Of a stretch of 64,000 nt of DNA, positions 46,805 through 57,012 are shown in pieces (positions within the stretch are counted from its first letter, which is position 1; every line of letters begins with the position of its first letter). The stretch is from Candidatus Zixiibacteriota bacterium. Its GTDB lineage: Bacteria > Zixibacteria > MSB-5A5 > GN15 > FEB-12. The notes below the pieces were generated by a model. The model was given only the letters and a program-made list of their open reading frames with translations. It did not search any database and was not told where the DNA came from. The translations under genes were made by a program, and so were the position numbers. The stretch spans positions 62,001 to 126,000 of the forward strand of contig JACZXB010000008.1 of the NCBI GenBank assembly GCA_022571845.1. The letters are read 5' to 3'.

Positions 46805-47233
46805 TTAAAGTTGGTACAAATATCCAATTATTGCCAGACAACCGGCCAATTTTAAGAGAACTCCAAAAAGTAGATAGCTAAACAACAAGGCCGGCAAGCG
46901 AGTGCGTGTTAACAGGCCAACAATGGCTGGCACTGCTCCAAGTGTAAAAGCAAACAGAGCCCCGGCAACACCAGTACGAATGCCGGATAATGGCAGCATT
47001 ATGTAAAAGTAGCTGTAGACCAAAGCGGGTATAACCACATAAAGCAGCAGCTCCATTACAAAATTCATCATGAACCAGGCTTTGCCTGTCGGCTCAAGAA
47101 TTTCAACAGGAATATCACGGTAGATATTCATTTTCATTCCGGCATATTCCCAGATCAAACTTATTACGAAAAGATAAGCGCCGGCTACGCCAATACAGTA
47201 CAGCAAAAGCTCCGTTGAAATCATTTTAACCAA
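46805..47233 (-). CDS. Membrane protein of unknown function
   Basis: 142 aa, four hydrophobic segments; overlaps the upstream SDR gene. Confidence 0.5.
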   Translation of the reverse strand: MVKMISTELLLYCIGVAGAYLFVISLIWEYAGMKMNIYRDIPVEILEPTGKAWFMMNFVMELLLYVVIPALVYSYFYIMLPLSGIRTGVAGALFAFTLGAVPAIVGLLTRTRLPALLFSYLLFGVLLKLAGCLAIIGYLYQL

Positions 47234-48216
47234 CCATGTTTTAGGTACCAGTCATAGGTCGCACGCGCACCATCTTCAAAAGAAACGCTCGAAGAAAATT
47301 CGAACAATTCTTTGGCTTTGCTGGTGGAGACCTCCCACGACGACAAAATCTCTTTGGCTTTTTCTAAAGATAACATCGGTGTTACTCCAACTATTGCCGA
47401 TATTGTTTGCACCACAAAGGCCGCAGCGTAAAGCAAAAATGCCGGAATGTATAAACGAAAGCCGCCTTTGCCGCAGGCCTCAGCCATCATTTCAATTAAC
47501 TGCTTCATGCTGTAGGCTTCGCTTTCTGCCACAAAACATATCTCGCCAGAAGGCGTTTCTTTTGTAATTGCCAGATAAAATGCCTGGCATAAGTCGCCAA
47601 CTTCGACAAGCTGCAGCTTTCTTGAAGAATCACCAATAAACGGACGGATGCCTTTATACACTGCTTCAAAAAATTGAAAAAGTTCTTTATCACCGGGTCC
47701 ATATATTGCCGGCGGACGGATTGACAAAACATTAAATTTATCCTGGTAAGATAGCGCTGCCGCCTCTCCGGCTAACTTCGATGAACCGTAGCTGGTGATT
47801 GGATTCGGTTTGTCAGATTCTGTCACAGGCCGACCATCTCTTGACGGGCCAGCTGCTGCCAGTGACGAAACATAGATGACTTTTTTGACGTTCGGATTGT
47901 GCCGGCTGATTGCCTCAAAAAGGTTGACGGTACCTTTTTCGTTTACATCGAAAAATATCTGTTTCTTTTTTGCTTTGACTACTCCGGCATTATGAATGAC
48001 GAAGTCAACGTCTTTAACCATTTCAATAAGAGATTCAGCAGATGTCACATCTCCGTAGCGATAGTCGACTTTGAGTCCCTCGAGCATAGAAAGGTTGGCA
48101 GTCTTTCGCACCCCGGCAATAACCTGAAAGCCGCTGTCAAGAAATTTGCGACAGAGCTGTACCCCCACAAAACCATTGGCGCCGGTAATGAGAATAGACT
48201 TGTCTGACTGATTCAT
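47221..48216 (-). CDS. NAD-dependent epimerase/dehydratase
   Basis: SILITGANGFVGVQLCRKF...YGSSKLAGE. Confidence 0.9.
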   Translation of the reverse strand: MNQSDKSILITGANGFVGVQLCRKFLDSGFQVIAGVRKTANLSMLEGLKVDYRYGDVTSAESLIEMVKDVDFVIHNAGVVKAKKKQIFFDVNEKGTVNLFEAISRHNPNVKKVIYVSSLAAAGPSRDGRPVTESDKPNPITSYGSSKLAGEAAALSYQDKFNVLSIRPPAIYGPGDKELFQFFEAVYKGIRPFIGDSSRKLQLVEVGDLCQAFYLAITKETPSGEICFVAESEAYSMKQLIEMMAEACGKGGFRLYIPAFLLYAAAFVVQTISAIVGVTPMLSLEKAKEILSSWEVSTSKAKELFEFSSSVSFEDGARATYDWYLKHGWLK

Positions 48217-48399
48217 TTGCGAAAGTTACGTAATCTGCTATTTTAAGACAAGAAAGATGAACGGTTATTATTCGTGAAACTAGCTTCCATTACTTGGACT
48301 CAGTTATGAATAGACAAAGCTATTTTGTTCGTGAAAGAGCTGGAATGATAATTCCTTGACTTAGACGAAAACCACTGTATTTTTTCACAATATAGGGAA

Positions 48400-49884
48400 A
48401 TGTGTAATGGCAATAGAATAATGAAAGATCCCACTCCAAGAGCTATGAGATTTGAAGATCACTTGAAGGCACTAAGAGATACGGGAATTACTGAAAGAAT
48501 GTCTCCTTTCAGACAAGATTTTGACACGTTCCGTAAATTATATAATAGCTTGGATATCAGAGTTCTTGCATATTTTGCGAACAATAGGTGGATTAACGTT
48601 GCCTCACAATTCATTCTAAGTCCAAGAGCGGTTCCTGCAAATCTACATGTTAAGAGGACGAAACTAACTGAAGGGCTTTTGTTGTTAAGAGCAAACGAGG
48701 ATGTGAATAACATTTGGAAGTATATAGATACTTTGATAGATGGTACATTATTTTTGGACAAGAAACAGATTTATTTGCAGAAAGATGGTTCAACGCTAAA
48801 GTATTACCCTTCAGTTAGAAATATTGACGCAAGTCATGCAAGGGATATTTTGGGATTACCCTATCAAACATCCATACTGGAGTGGCACGGAGACTCCATA
48901 GCCTCCACGATTAATGAATTCGGGCGTCTCGAAAAAAAATTGGCCAGCCTTAATAAACCGATGGAAGGACTTCATGACGTTATAGAGAGTAATTTATATT
49001 ATAAACTCCCAAGCATGAATACTTGGTCTAATACTATAGGATTTGTTCAATTCTTAGCGCCAGCTTATGTTGGCTTCTCAGGTAAGATTCGAACAAATAA
49101 ACATAAATTATCTGTGGGGATAAGTGTCGAAGACAAGAAGAAAATAGACATCTCGCAATTATCTGTAGGAATTAAAACGGATAAAGGCATAAGAAAGACA
49201 ATTAAGGGAAATCAACTCAATGTTACGTCGGCCCGTGGTGGTTACTTCTTAGAGTTTGATGATCTTGGTACATCAAAGGAGTGTACCCTTTTTCTAAAGA
49301 TGTTTGGTTCAGAGGTAGATAGAATACGTTTAGAACCGCCAAGATTAGCATTTTCAAGCCATATTCGCGAATTGTTTGGTAATTGGAAGAAAGAAGTAAA
49401 AAAGCTGAAGAGTGCTATCACTAAAGAGAACGAAATAATGAAAGATGACGTATACGAAAAGTATATAGCAAGGCTATTTACCATGATGGGTTTCATATGT
49501 AACCCTCTTGGACTAATAGCTCCAAATAGTGATGCTCCTGATGGAATTGCTGTTTTCCCAGACTCTAATAATATTGTGATTTACGAATGTACAATCGGCG
49601 CTCCAGGAACCAGAAAGCTTGACAAACTAGCAGCACGAACAAATAAATTAAGAACGCGTTGCTCCACGTTTAATTTCCATAGCGTTATGTTTTCGAATGC
49701 TAAACTTACAGAACTAACCGAAACGCAAAAAGAAATCGCGTTGAAATCAGAGATTACTATCGTAGATAATGTTGGAATTCTTGAATTGATAGAAAAGATG
49801 TCAGATGGGATTGAAGAAAAGGATATACTGAATTGGTTTTCGATACAAAGAATAAGAGCATTTCCATTCAACGCTCTATCCTAA
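48400..49884 (+). CDS. Restriction endonuclease-like (PD-(D/E)XK-like) protein, orphan
   Basis: C-terminal YIARLFTMMGFICNPLG...DAPDGIAVFPDSNNIVIYECTIG; AT-rich; no partner gene. Confidence 0.5.
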   Translation: MCNGNRIMKDPTPRAMRFEDHLKALRDTGITERMSPFRQDFDTFRKLYNSLDIRVLAYFANNRWINVASQFILSPRAVPANLHVKRTKLTEGLLLLRANEDVNNIWKYIDTLIDGTLFLDKKQIYLQKDGSTLKYYPSVRNIDASHARDILGLPYQTSILEWHGDSIASTINEFGRLEKKLASLNKPMEGLHDVIESNLYYKLPSMNTWSNTIGFVQFLAPAYVGFSGKIRTNKHKLSVGISVEDKKKIDISQLSVGIKTDKGIRKTIKGNQLNVTSARGGYFLEFDDLGTSKECTLFLKMFGSEVDRIRLEPPRLAFSSHIRELFGNWKKEVKKLKSAITKENEIMKDDVYEKYIARLFTMMGFICNPLGLIAPNSDAPDGIAVFPDSNNIVIYECTIGAPGTRKLDKLAARTNKLRTRCSTFNFHSVMFSNAKLTELTETQKEIALKSEITIVDNVGILELIEKMSDGIEEKDILNWFSIQRIRAFPFNALS

Positions 49885-51329
49885 AACTCCTGAGCTGTGA
49901 ATTTGAAGATTTGGGCAGATTTATCTTTGTAGCTGTTTTTGGGGAGCCCCGCTTTCAAGCAGAGCCTCTCCAAACACTGTTTTCTGTCCCAGCCTTTTTC
50001 AGATAATTCTGTAGGGAAAAAAATGGAAGAATGCAAATCAAGTTTTATCATGAGACCGTGAATACCTATTTTGATTGTACTGAAATCATTTACAAGTTCT
50101 ATTCTGGATAGTATAAATAGCTTTACTTCAATTGAGTCTAAATCAGATTCTGTCAAAGCGCGCGACTCAATACCCTGTGTGGCCGCAGCCTGAGCCATAT
50201 CTGCCACCGCCTGATAAAGAGGATCGCGGATTTTTACTCGCCCGGCTATCCCTTTTGGTTCTCCGCCTACTACAATTGTCACATAGGCGCCGCGCTGAAA
50301 TTTCAGGTCCTTTAGGGCTGCCGGCGAATAATCTTCGTCTTTTAGCTTGGCCGTGATGGCGCTGACTACTATTTCTTTTAATTTTTCCTTATGCTTTTCA
50401 ACGAGTTCTAATTCTTCTTCTTTAGTAGGCGAATTTTTGCGAACCGATTTTACCGGGCCAAAACTCCCCGGCATTTCACTTGTCAGTATGGCAGCCGACA
50501 TATAGCCGACTACTTCATCAACCTGGCCGGTGGTCTCTCCTGAATTCGCATAACCTAAGAATCTTATATCTTTTCCGCCCAGTTGTTTGGCAGCATAAAG
50601 CGCTGCCGCAATAGCTCCGCCGCCGGAGGCTTCGGCTTTGCCGGATTCGATGGCGTCCATCAGAGCTTTTGGGTCAAACTTTTGAATAGCGCTTTGTAAC
50701 AGCGAATCCATGGCTTTGGCATCTTTTTGCGAATGAAAATGCGACAGATTACTGGCGGCAACTATCAACGTATTTGTCCCCGATAGTGCCGAGCCAAGTG
50801 CCTGACCAAGCGCCCGGGCGGTGTCCTCCTCCTGTTCACCCATAACAATTGCGATTAGCTTAAATTTCCCCAGCACAACCTGTAAAAACGGAAGCTGAAC
50901 TTCCAGCGAATGCTCCCCACGGGTAGGTCCGGTGGCATGACCCATATTTGAGAGATAGACCGACAGATTGATAGAAGCAATTTTTTCAGACAATTCCTTT
51001 TCTATTTCCACTACACCCATCGGGGTTTCATATCCCGCACCCTCATAAACTGAGCAGCCCTTAAAAAAAACAGTGTTCGATGGTGCTATGACTACCACAT
51101 TATCAAACTGCTCACCTTCTAACAGCTTAAAGGCCCTGGCCGCTATCTTTCCTGAATAAAGAAAACCAGAATGCGGAACAATCACAGCCAGCGGCCGTCC
51201 GGTCAAAGGAATCTTTTGCGCTTCAGTAAATAATGACGCTACTGCTTTGCTAAGCTCTATCGGGTTAGCCGGATAAAATTTACCGGCCACAGCTGGTTTG
51301 CGAATTAGGGGAGTTTCTTCTGTCATCAT
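49881..51329 (-). CDS. AmmeMemoRadiSam system protein: MEMO1-like domain fused to AMMECR1-like domain
   Basis: RKPAVAGKFYPANPIELSKAV, VIVPHSGFLYSGKIAARAFKLL (Memo); C-terminal AMMECR1-like domain. Confidence 0.85.
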   Translation of the reverse strand: MMTEETPLIRKPAVAGKFYPANPIELSKAVASLFTEAQKIPLTGRPLAVIVPHSGFLYSGKIAARAFKLLEGEQFDNVVVIAPSNTVFFKGCSVYEGAGYETPMGVVEIEKELSEKIASINLSVYLSNMGHATGPTRGEHSLEVQLPFLQVVLGKFKLIAIVMGEQEEDTARALGQALGSALSGTNTLIVAASNLSHFHSQKDAKAMDSLLQSAIQKFDPKALMDAIESGKAEASGGGAIAAALYAAKQLGGKDIRFLGYANSGETTGQVDEVVGYMSAAILTSEMPGSFGPVKSVRKNSPTKEEELELVEKHKEKLKEIVVSAITAKLKDEDYSPAALKDLKFQRGAYVTIVVGGEPKGIAGRVKIRDPLYQAVADMAQAAATQGIESRALTESDLDSIEVKLFILSRIELVNDFSTIKIGIHGLMIKLDLHSSIFFPTELSEKGWDRKQCLERLCLKAGLPKNSYKDKSAQIFKFTAQEF

Positions 51330-51351
51330 GCTTCGATATGCAGTAATTTTC

Positions 51352-52308
51352 TTAAGAAGCAGACGGATCAGAACCGGTCTTACCCGATTTCGTCCTGGTT
51401 CCTTCTACCATCGCCGCCAGTGATGAAATTATGCTGCTGGCTTCAATAGGCATGAAAATTTTGCTGCCTTCACCCTCAGCCAGCTTGGGCAGCATTTCGA
51501 GATATTTGAGAGTGATTAATTTTTCGTCGGGCTTTCCCTTATGAATTGCACTAAAGACAGTTTCAATCGCCCGCCCTTCACCTTCGGCTACTGTTTCCTG
51601 GCGGTATTTTTCAGCGTCAGCCTTTTTCTTTACAGATTCGGCGAACCCTTCGGCTTCCAAAATCTGTGACTGCCGGCTTCCTTCAGCTTTGGTAATCTGT
51701 GCCTGACGGAATCCTTCGGCTTCAAGGATAGTCGCGCGTTTTTCACGCTCGGCTTTCATCTGGCGGCTCATGGCCTCGTTGATATCCTGGGGCGGATCTA
51801 TTCGCTGAAGTTCCACGCGGTTGACTTTTACGCCCCATTTGTCGGTGGCGGTATCAAGTACACTACGCAGCTGAGAGTTGATTTGGTCACGCGAGCTTAA
51901 ACACTGGTCAAGGTCGAGTTCGCCTATGACGTTTCTCAAATTTGTCTGGGCAAGTTTGGTGGCTGCCAGAATATAGTTCGAAATCTCATAGCGCGCTCTG
52001 ACCGGATCAGTCACCTGAGCATAAATCACAGCGTCTACTTCGACACCAACGTTATCTTTGGTAATCACTCTTTGCGGAGGGACATCAAGCACAACTTCGC
52101 GCATGTCAATTTTGGAGACCGTGTCAAAGAGCGGAAAAATGAGATTGAGCCCGGGACCGAGCAGCCGGTTAAATTTTCCGAGGCGCTCAACCAGTCCTCT
52201 CTCAAACGGCCTTATAATTCTGACAGCCGCGATACCGAGCACGAATGCAAATACTACGGCGATGATCAAAAATATTATTACGGGACTATTCATCTTGCCC
52301 ACCTTCAT
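51352..52308 (-). CDS. SPFH/band-7 (QmcA-like) protein
   Basis: RIIRPFERGLVERLGKFNRLLGPGLNLIFPLFDTVSKIDMRE...; overlaps the NfeD gene; start chosen at an internal in-frame ATG (MKVGKMNS). Confidence 0.93.
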   Translation of the reverse strand: MKVGKMNSPVIIFLIIAVVFAFVLGIAAVRIIRPFERGLVERLGKFNRLLGPGLNLIFPLFDTVSKIDMREVVLDVPPQRVITKDNVGVEVDAVIYAQVTDPVRARYEISNYILAATKLAQTNLRNVIGELDLDQCLSSRDQINSQLRSVLDTATDKWGVKVNRVELQRIDPPQDINEAMSRQMKAEREKRATILEAEGFRQAQITKAEGSRQSQILEAEGFAESVKKKADAEKYRQETVAEGEGRAIETVFSAIHKGKPDEKLITLKYLEMLPKLAEGEGSKIFMPIEASSIISSLAAMVEGTRTKSGKTGSDPSAS

Positions 52309-52735
52309 CTGTGAACTTTTCAACATTTAAGCGCGTGCCAGATACTGACAGTACCTTAATGCGAGCGCCCTCTTCCATAGCACTACTGGCTGAGGCAATC
52401 CAGATTTCTCCGCCTATTTGAACCTGACCGACGCTATCAGGGTTTATCGGCCTTATCACCCGGCCGGTTTGGCCAACTAAGGCATCTACATTGGATTTTT
52501 GGGCAGATGGCTTATCCAGCTTTTTAGCTAATATTCTTGTTGGCGGCAAAAGCGCTACCGAGACAATAACGAAAATTCCTATTTGCCAGTAAAATTGGTC
52601 CGGTGAAAAATAGCTGTACACTCCCGATGCCAAAGCTCCTGCAAAAAAGCAGACAAAGATTAAGGTCGGGGTGGTAAGCTCTATTATTAAAAAGATAACC
52701 GCTGCTCCCAGCCAGATCCAAAAAATACCCGGCAT
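52286..52735 (-). CDS. NfeD-family protein
   Basis: 149 aa; IWLGAAVIFLIIELTTPTLIFVCFFAGALASG and OB-like C-domain. Confidence 0.9.
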   Translation of the reverse strand: MPGIFWIWLGAAVIFLIIELTTPTLIFVCFFAGALASGVYSYFSPDQFYWQIGIFVIVSVALLPPTRILAKKLDKPSAQKSNVDALVGQTGRVIRPINPDSVGQVQIGGEIWIASASSAMEEGARIKVLSVSGTRLNVEKFTDEGGQDE

Positions 52736-52879
52736 CAGAAATCCATCAATATGTCAATTGTATTAATCATTATTTCCTGCATTATATTGAATGAAAACTT
52801 GTTTTTGTGCTAAAAGTCAACCTAAATCCCAGCCAGTCTGCTTCTGGCTAGGTGGCCTCTTAAAAAACGTTAAAGTTAA

Positions 52880-53269
52880 TCAGACAATTTCCTGCATAAC
52901 TTTTTTCAGACGTTCTTCGACTTCCGAGGCCAGACTGTCGAGATTTGATTCCGGCAGCATCTTTGAAATCATCGTCGGGCGCGCCAGAGTAACTACCGTA
53001 GCGTCATCCTGCCGGTAGACTGTAAATTTGCAGGGCATAAACATTGAAACATCAATATCTTTCTTCAAGGCTTCATAAGCAAAGCCGGAATTGCAGACCT
53101 CGATAATCTTTAGTGGCCCCCTCTCAAATCCTTTTTCCGCCAGTGTAGCCTGGACATCGTGAACCGCCAGAACTCTGAATTGATTTTCTACAGACTTTTC
53201 CTGGAGTGCCTCGGCCACTTCCTCAACAGGTTTCTTTGATTTTAATCTAAAAGCTAGTTCATCTGACAT
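52880..53269 (-). CDS. DUF302-family protein
   Basis: VLAVHDVQATLAEKGFERGPLKIIEVCNSGFAYEALKKDIDVSMFMPCKFTVY. Confidence 0.88.
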   Translation of the reverse strand: MSDELAFRLKSKKPVEEVAEALQEKSVENQFRVLAVHDVQATLAEKGFERGPLKIIEVCNSGFAYEALKKDIDVSMFMPCKFTVYRQDDATVVTLARPTMISKMLPESNLDSLASEVEERLKKVMQEIV

Positions 53270-53302
53270 TCTTAGCCGCCTTTTTGGTTAAACGTTTTTT
53301 AT

Positions 53303-53728
53303 TTATGTTTCTATCACATAACTGGTAGTTACTTCGACTTGTTCCTTTAAGGTCTGGCTGACAGTACAGTATTTTCCCTCGGACAGCTCAATCGCCTGCG
53401 CCAGCTTATGCTTATCAAGGTTTTCACCTCTGGCTATATATTTGATCTCAATAGCATAATAGGGACGAGGGTGACCTTCGTCTACCCGGTGTGCTACTAC
53501 TTCAATTTCAAGCTCGCTCAGTTTTTGCCGCTGCTTCTTTAAAATACTGACAATATCAATCCCGGTACAGCCAGCCACACCAAACAAAATCAACTCAGTC
53601 GGGCTGTAACTTTCTCCTTTACCGCCGAATTTTTCTGAGCTGTCGGTTGTTATTTTATGCCCGTAGGTGCTGGTCCCCTCAAATTTGAGACCTCCCACCC
53701 ATTTCATTTTCCTAATCGACTGACCCAT
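53303..53728 (-). CDS. OsmC-family protein
   Basis: SYSPTELILFGVAGCTGIDIVSILKKQRQKL. Confidence 0.9.
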   Translation of the reverse strand: MGQSIRKMKWVGGLKFEGTSTYGHKITTDSSEKFGGKGESYSPTELILFGVAGCTGIDIVSILKKQRQKLSELEIEVVAHRVDEGHPRPYYAIEIKYIARGENLDKHKLAQAIELSEGKYCTVSQTLKEQVEVTTSYVIET

Positions 53729-53767
53729 AAAATTTCTGTGACTCCTTTTTTTTAAGTAAACATGTCG

Positions 53768-54718
53768 CTACGAATTACGTTCCCGGAAAATTCCATTTTC
53801 GAATCCCTGTATTCTTTTCTCTTTAGCTGCGAGCTTCAGCCTCTTTTCAGCTATGAGACAATAATCCAATTCTCTTTCAATGCCTAGGTATTGGCGATCG
53901 AGTTTTTTAGCGACAACCGAAGTTGTTCCGGAACCCAGAAACGGATCAAAAATCAGGTCGCCTTTGTCGCTTGAGGCCAAAATTATCTTTGCCAGCAGTT
54001 TCTCCGGTTTTTGGGTGGGATGCTCTGTGTTTTCCGGCATTGACCAGAACGGCACGGTGATATCATTCCATAAATTCGAAGGTGAAGTCAGCCGGTAATT
54101 ACCATCGGAACTTTCAGTCCAGTCTTTTGGTTTTTTGAACATGTCCCGATAGGGAGCAATTACCTTCCGGCGTACTTTAACAGCATTGACATTAAATTTG
54201 TATTCTTTCGACATAGTACAAAACCAGATATCTTCGGAGCAATTTTTCCAGTTATTTTTAGCGCCGCGCCCTTTTTCTCGTTCCCAGGTGATTCTGTTTT
54301 GAATTTGAAAAAATTTACCGGCCAGATTGGAAATCGCTCCGGCAGAGCGCCAGTCGCCACAAATATATATCGAAGCTGCCGGTTTCAAAAGTCGCAATAG
54401 CGGTTTAAGCCAGCCCTCCAAAAGAGCTTCATACTTCTCTGCTGTTTGTAGTTTGAATTTCTGGCCCTTAAATGATTTATTCAGATTATAGGGCGGGTCC
54501 AAAAAGAGCAAATCAACAAAACTATCCGGAAAAAGGCTGACGACATCCTGCATGTCACCGATAATAGTACTGTTGGTAATTGATTCAATATTAGCTTTTG
54601 ACTCAAGCTGTATCAGTCTTTTTTTCAGACGATTTTTTTCAGATTCTTTTAGAGTAAGAGTTTTGTTTCGAGGCGCACTGATTTTATCGGTTGAGCTGGT
54701 GATGTTGTTCTGTAGCAT
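53768..54718 (-). CDS. DNA methyltransferase (DPPY, beta-class order)
   Basis: LFLDPPYNLN (motif IV) precedes LIFDPFLGSGTTSVVAKKL (motif I). Confidence 0.9.
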   Translation of the reverse strand: MLQNNITSSTDKISAPRNKTLTLKESEKNRLKKRLIQLESKANIESITNSTIIGDMQDVVSLFPDSFVDLLFLDPPYNLNKSFKGQKFKLQTAEKYEALLEGWLKPLLRLLKPAASIYICGDWRSAGAISNLAGKFFQIQNRITWEREKGRGAKNNWKNCSEDIWFCTMSKEYKFNVNAVKVRRKVIAPYRDMFKKPKDWTESSDGNYRLTSPSNLWNDITVPFWSMPENTEHPTQKPEKLLAKIILASSDKGDLIFDPFLGSGTTSVVAKKLDRQYLGIERELDYCLIAEKRLKLAAKEKRIQGFENGIFRERNS

Positions 54719-54770
54719 AACGTCAATAATATATTGGCGCTGCTAATAACCTGCAAAATTAAACTTTACT

Positions 54771-56936
54771 CTAAAAATCGGCCAGCTGGCTTTTTAACTC
54801 TTCGACGCTAGATGCCGGAAGTAAACAGACAGAGTTGCGGCAAAGAAAAGCTCTGACTTCACCGTTGTCAGGCTGACGGCCTTCGAACAGAGGCAGCGTC
54901 GATTTGCCGCTGTTATCAAAAGCAACCAAGCTATTCGGTAGGTAGTGGCTATAGGCAATATCAAGCATCTCGTCAAATTCCTGGCCGCTTCCGACTACGA
55001 CAATTTCAATTTTATCCCCGAAATAATAATCAAGCGCAAACAGTGCCGAGCTATAACCGGCCGGGTAATTAGCAATGTAACCGGACAAAGACTTTAGGCC
55101 CTTCTCGGCAGCAGCATAATATTTTACTTTATCTGTAATACGATGGAGCTTGAGCAAGGCTCCTATTAGAAAAGACGCCGAAGCCGGTATGGCGCCATCG
55201 CGCTCTTCTTTAGGTCGGAAAAGTAAATCAGATTGCCCGTCGGGGCGCAGATAAAATTTTCCGGATTCCGACGTAAACAATACAATAGCGTTATCGGCCA
55301 GCTTTTCTGCAAACTCTATCCATCTGCCGTTGTCGCCCAGATTATCAGACTCGTAGAGGTCAATAAGACCACGTAGCAAGAAACCATAGTCTTCGAGGAA
55401 CTGTCCTTGTGAATGCACACCTTCGCGATAAGCATGAGTTAGTTTATTTCCCCTAAATAATTCATCGCGAATAAACGAGGCTGCTTTGATGGCAGCTTTT
55501 AGATATTTCTTGTTGTGCGTCACCTGATAGCCGCGGCAAAAAGCAGTTATAGCCAGGCCGTTCCATGATGTTAGAATCTTGTCGTCAGTAAAGGGACGAA
55601 TCCGCCCGGAACGGGCATTCAGCATTTCGTTCTTGCAGTTGCGCAGAAATCTTTCAAAATCTTTAACATTACTTTTTGAAACTGCGCGCTCCGACCTGCT
55701 GGTGACATTTAAAATATTATGCCCCTCAAAATTCCCGTCAGGCGTAACGTTATAGTATGTCATGAACAGTTCTGCTTTGTCGCCCAGAACTTCTTTAATT
55801 TCTTTAGTGCTCCAGACGTAGAACTTACCTTCTTCGCCTTCGCTGTCCGCATCAAGCGCCGAATAAAAGCCGCCGCTTTTGTCAGTCATCTCCCGCAACA
55901 GGTAGTCGAGCGTTCCGCTGATTACTTTTAAGTAAAAATCATTTTGGGTGATCAAGAAAGCATCAGCATAGACAGGCACCAGTAGCGCATTATCGTAGAG
56001 CATCTTTTCAAAATGGGGGATAAGCCACTTTTGGTCGGTGGCATAGCGGTGAAAACCGCCGCCTATCTGGTCATAGATACCGCCGTTGGCCATGTTTATT
56101 AATGCTTTTTCTGCAGCCTGCAGATAACGAACCTCGCCTGAACGTTTATAGTGACGCAAGAAAAGCGACAGCTCAGTGGCATGGGGAAACTTGGGTTTTC
56201 TGCCAAATCCGCCGTAGGCCTGGTCAAAATTTGAAAATAATTGCCCGGCGGCTTTAGACAGAGCTTTTCTATCTAAATCGGTATGGGGCAGGTTGGAACT
56301 TAGGCTTTTAGAATGCTTTGCAAAAATATCTTCGGCAGAACCAACCACTTCGTCCCTGCGAGTGCGGTAAGCTTCACCAAGCTGCGTGATAATTTTTGGA
56401 AAGCCGGGTCTGCCATAACGGTCCTCGGGCGGAAAATAGGTGCCTGCAAAAAATGGTTTAAGCTCAGGTGTCAGAAACACCGACATCGGCCAGCCGCCGC
56501 GACCGGTCATGGCAGTTGTAAAGGCCATATAAATTTCATCAATATCCGGTCGCTGTTCGCGGTCCACTTTGATAGACACAAAGTATTTGTTCATAAGAGC
56601 CGCAATGCTGTCATTTTCAAATGATTCATGCTCCATTACATGACACCAGTGGCAGGCCGAATACCCGATTGACAGGAAAATCGGCTTATCTTCGGCTTTG
56701 GCCTTGCTGAGCGCTTCTTCCCCCCAGGGATACCAGTCTACCGGATTATCGGCATGCTGAAGTAGATAGGGCGAGCTTTCGCCGGCCAGCTTGTTTTGAC
56801 GGCCAGACTTGCCATGATTGTTTTGGTTCACTTTTGTCTCCGACTCATTATTGCAGGCTATCGAAGTTGTCAAAAGCAGAGTTATCAAAGTTACAGCTGA
56901 ATATATTTTTGCCAAGTAAATGTATCTATTTTTCAT
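54771..56936 (-). CDS. YyaL/DUF255 thioredoxin-domain protein
   Basis: [49 protein letters not shown]. Confidence 0.95.
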   Translation of the reverse strand: MKNRYIYLAKIYSAVTLITLLLTTSIACNNESETKVNQNNHGKSGRQNKLAGESSPYLLQHADNPVDWYPWGEEALSKAKAEDKPIFLSIGYSACHWCHVMEHESFENDSIAALMNKYFVSIKVDREQRPDIDEIYMAFTTAMTGRGGWPMSVFLTPELKPFFAGTYFPPEDRYGRPGFPKIITQLGEAYRTRRDEVVGSAEDIFAKHSKSLSSNLPHTDLDRKALSKAAGQLFSNFDQAYGGFGRKPKFPHATELSLFLRHYKRSGEVRYLQAAEKALINMANGGIYDQIGGGFHRYATDQKWLIPHFEKMLYDNALLVPVYADAFLITQNDFYLKVISGTLDYLLREMTDKSGGFYSALDADSEGEEGKFYVWSTKEIKEVLGDKAELFMTYYNVTPDGNFEGHNILNVTSRSERAVSKSNVKDFERFLRNCKNEMLNARSGRIRPFTDDKILTSWNGLAITAFCRGYQVTHNKKYLKAAIKAASFIRDELFRGNKLTHAYREGVHSQGQFLEDYGFLLRGLIDLYESDNLGDNGRWIEFAEKLADNAIVLFTSESGKFYLRPDGQSDLLFRPKEERDGAIPASASFLIGALLKLHRITDKVKYYAAAEKGLKSLSGYIANYPAGYSSALFALDYYFGDKIEIVVVGSGQEFDEMLDIAYSHYLPNSLVAFDNSGKSTLPLFEGRQPDNGEVRAFLCRNSVCLLPASSVEELKSQLADF

Positions 56937-57012
56937 ATAGACCTTCTGAAAATAGCCCGGTTAAAAAATATAACAGATTAACATCTGTGATGTTCGCCAA
57001 TATATGGCAATT

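Noticed and set aside
53768-54718. Restriction-modification system around the DNA methyltransferase
   Set aside because: Neighbours are OsmC and YyaL housekeeping-type genes; no restriction or specificity subunit nearby, so only an orphan methyltransferase is supported.
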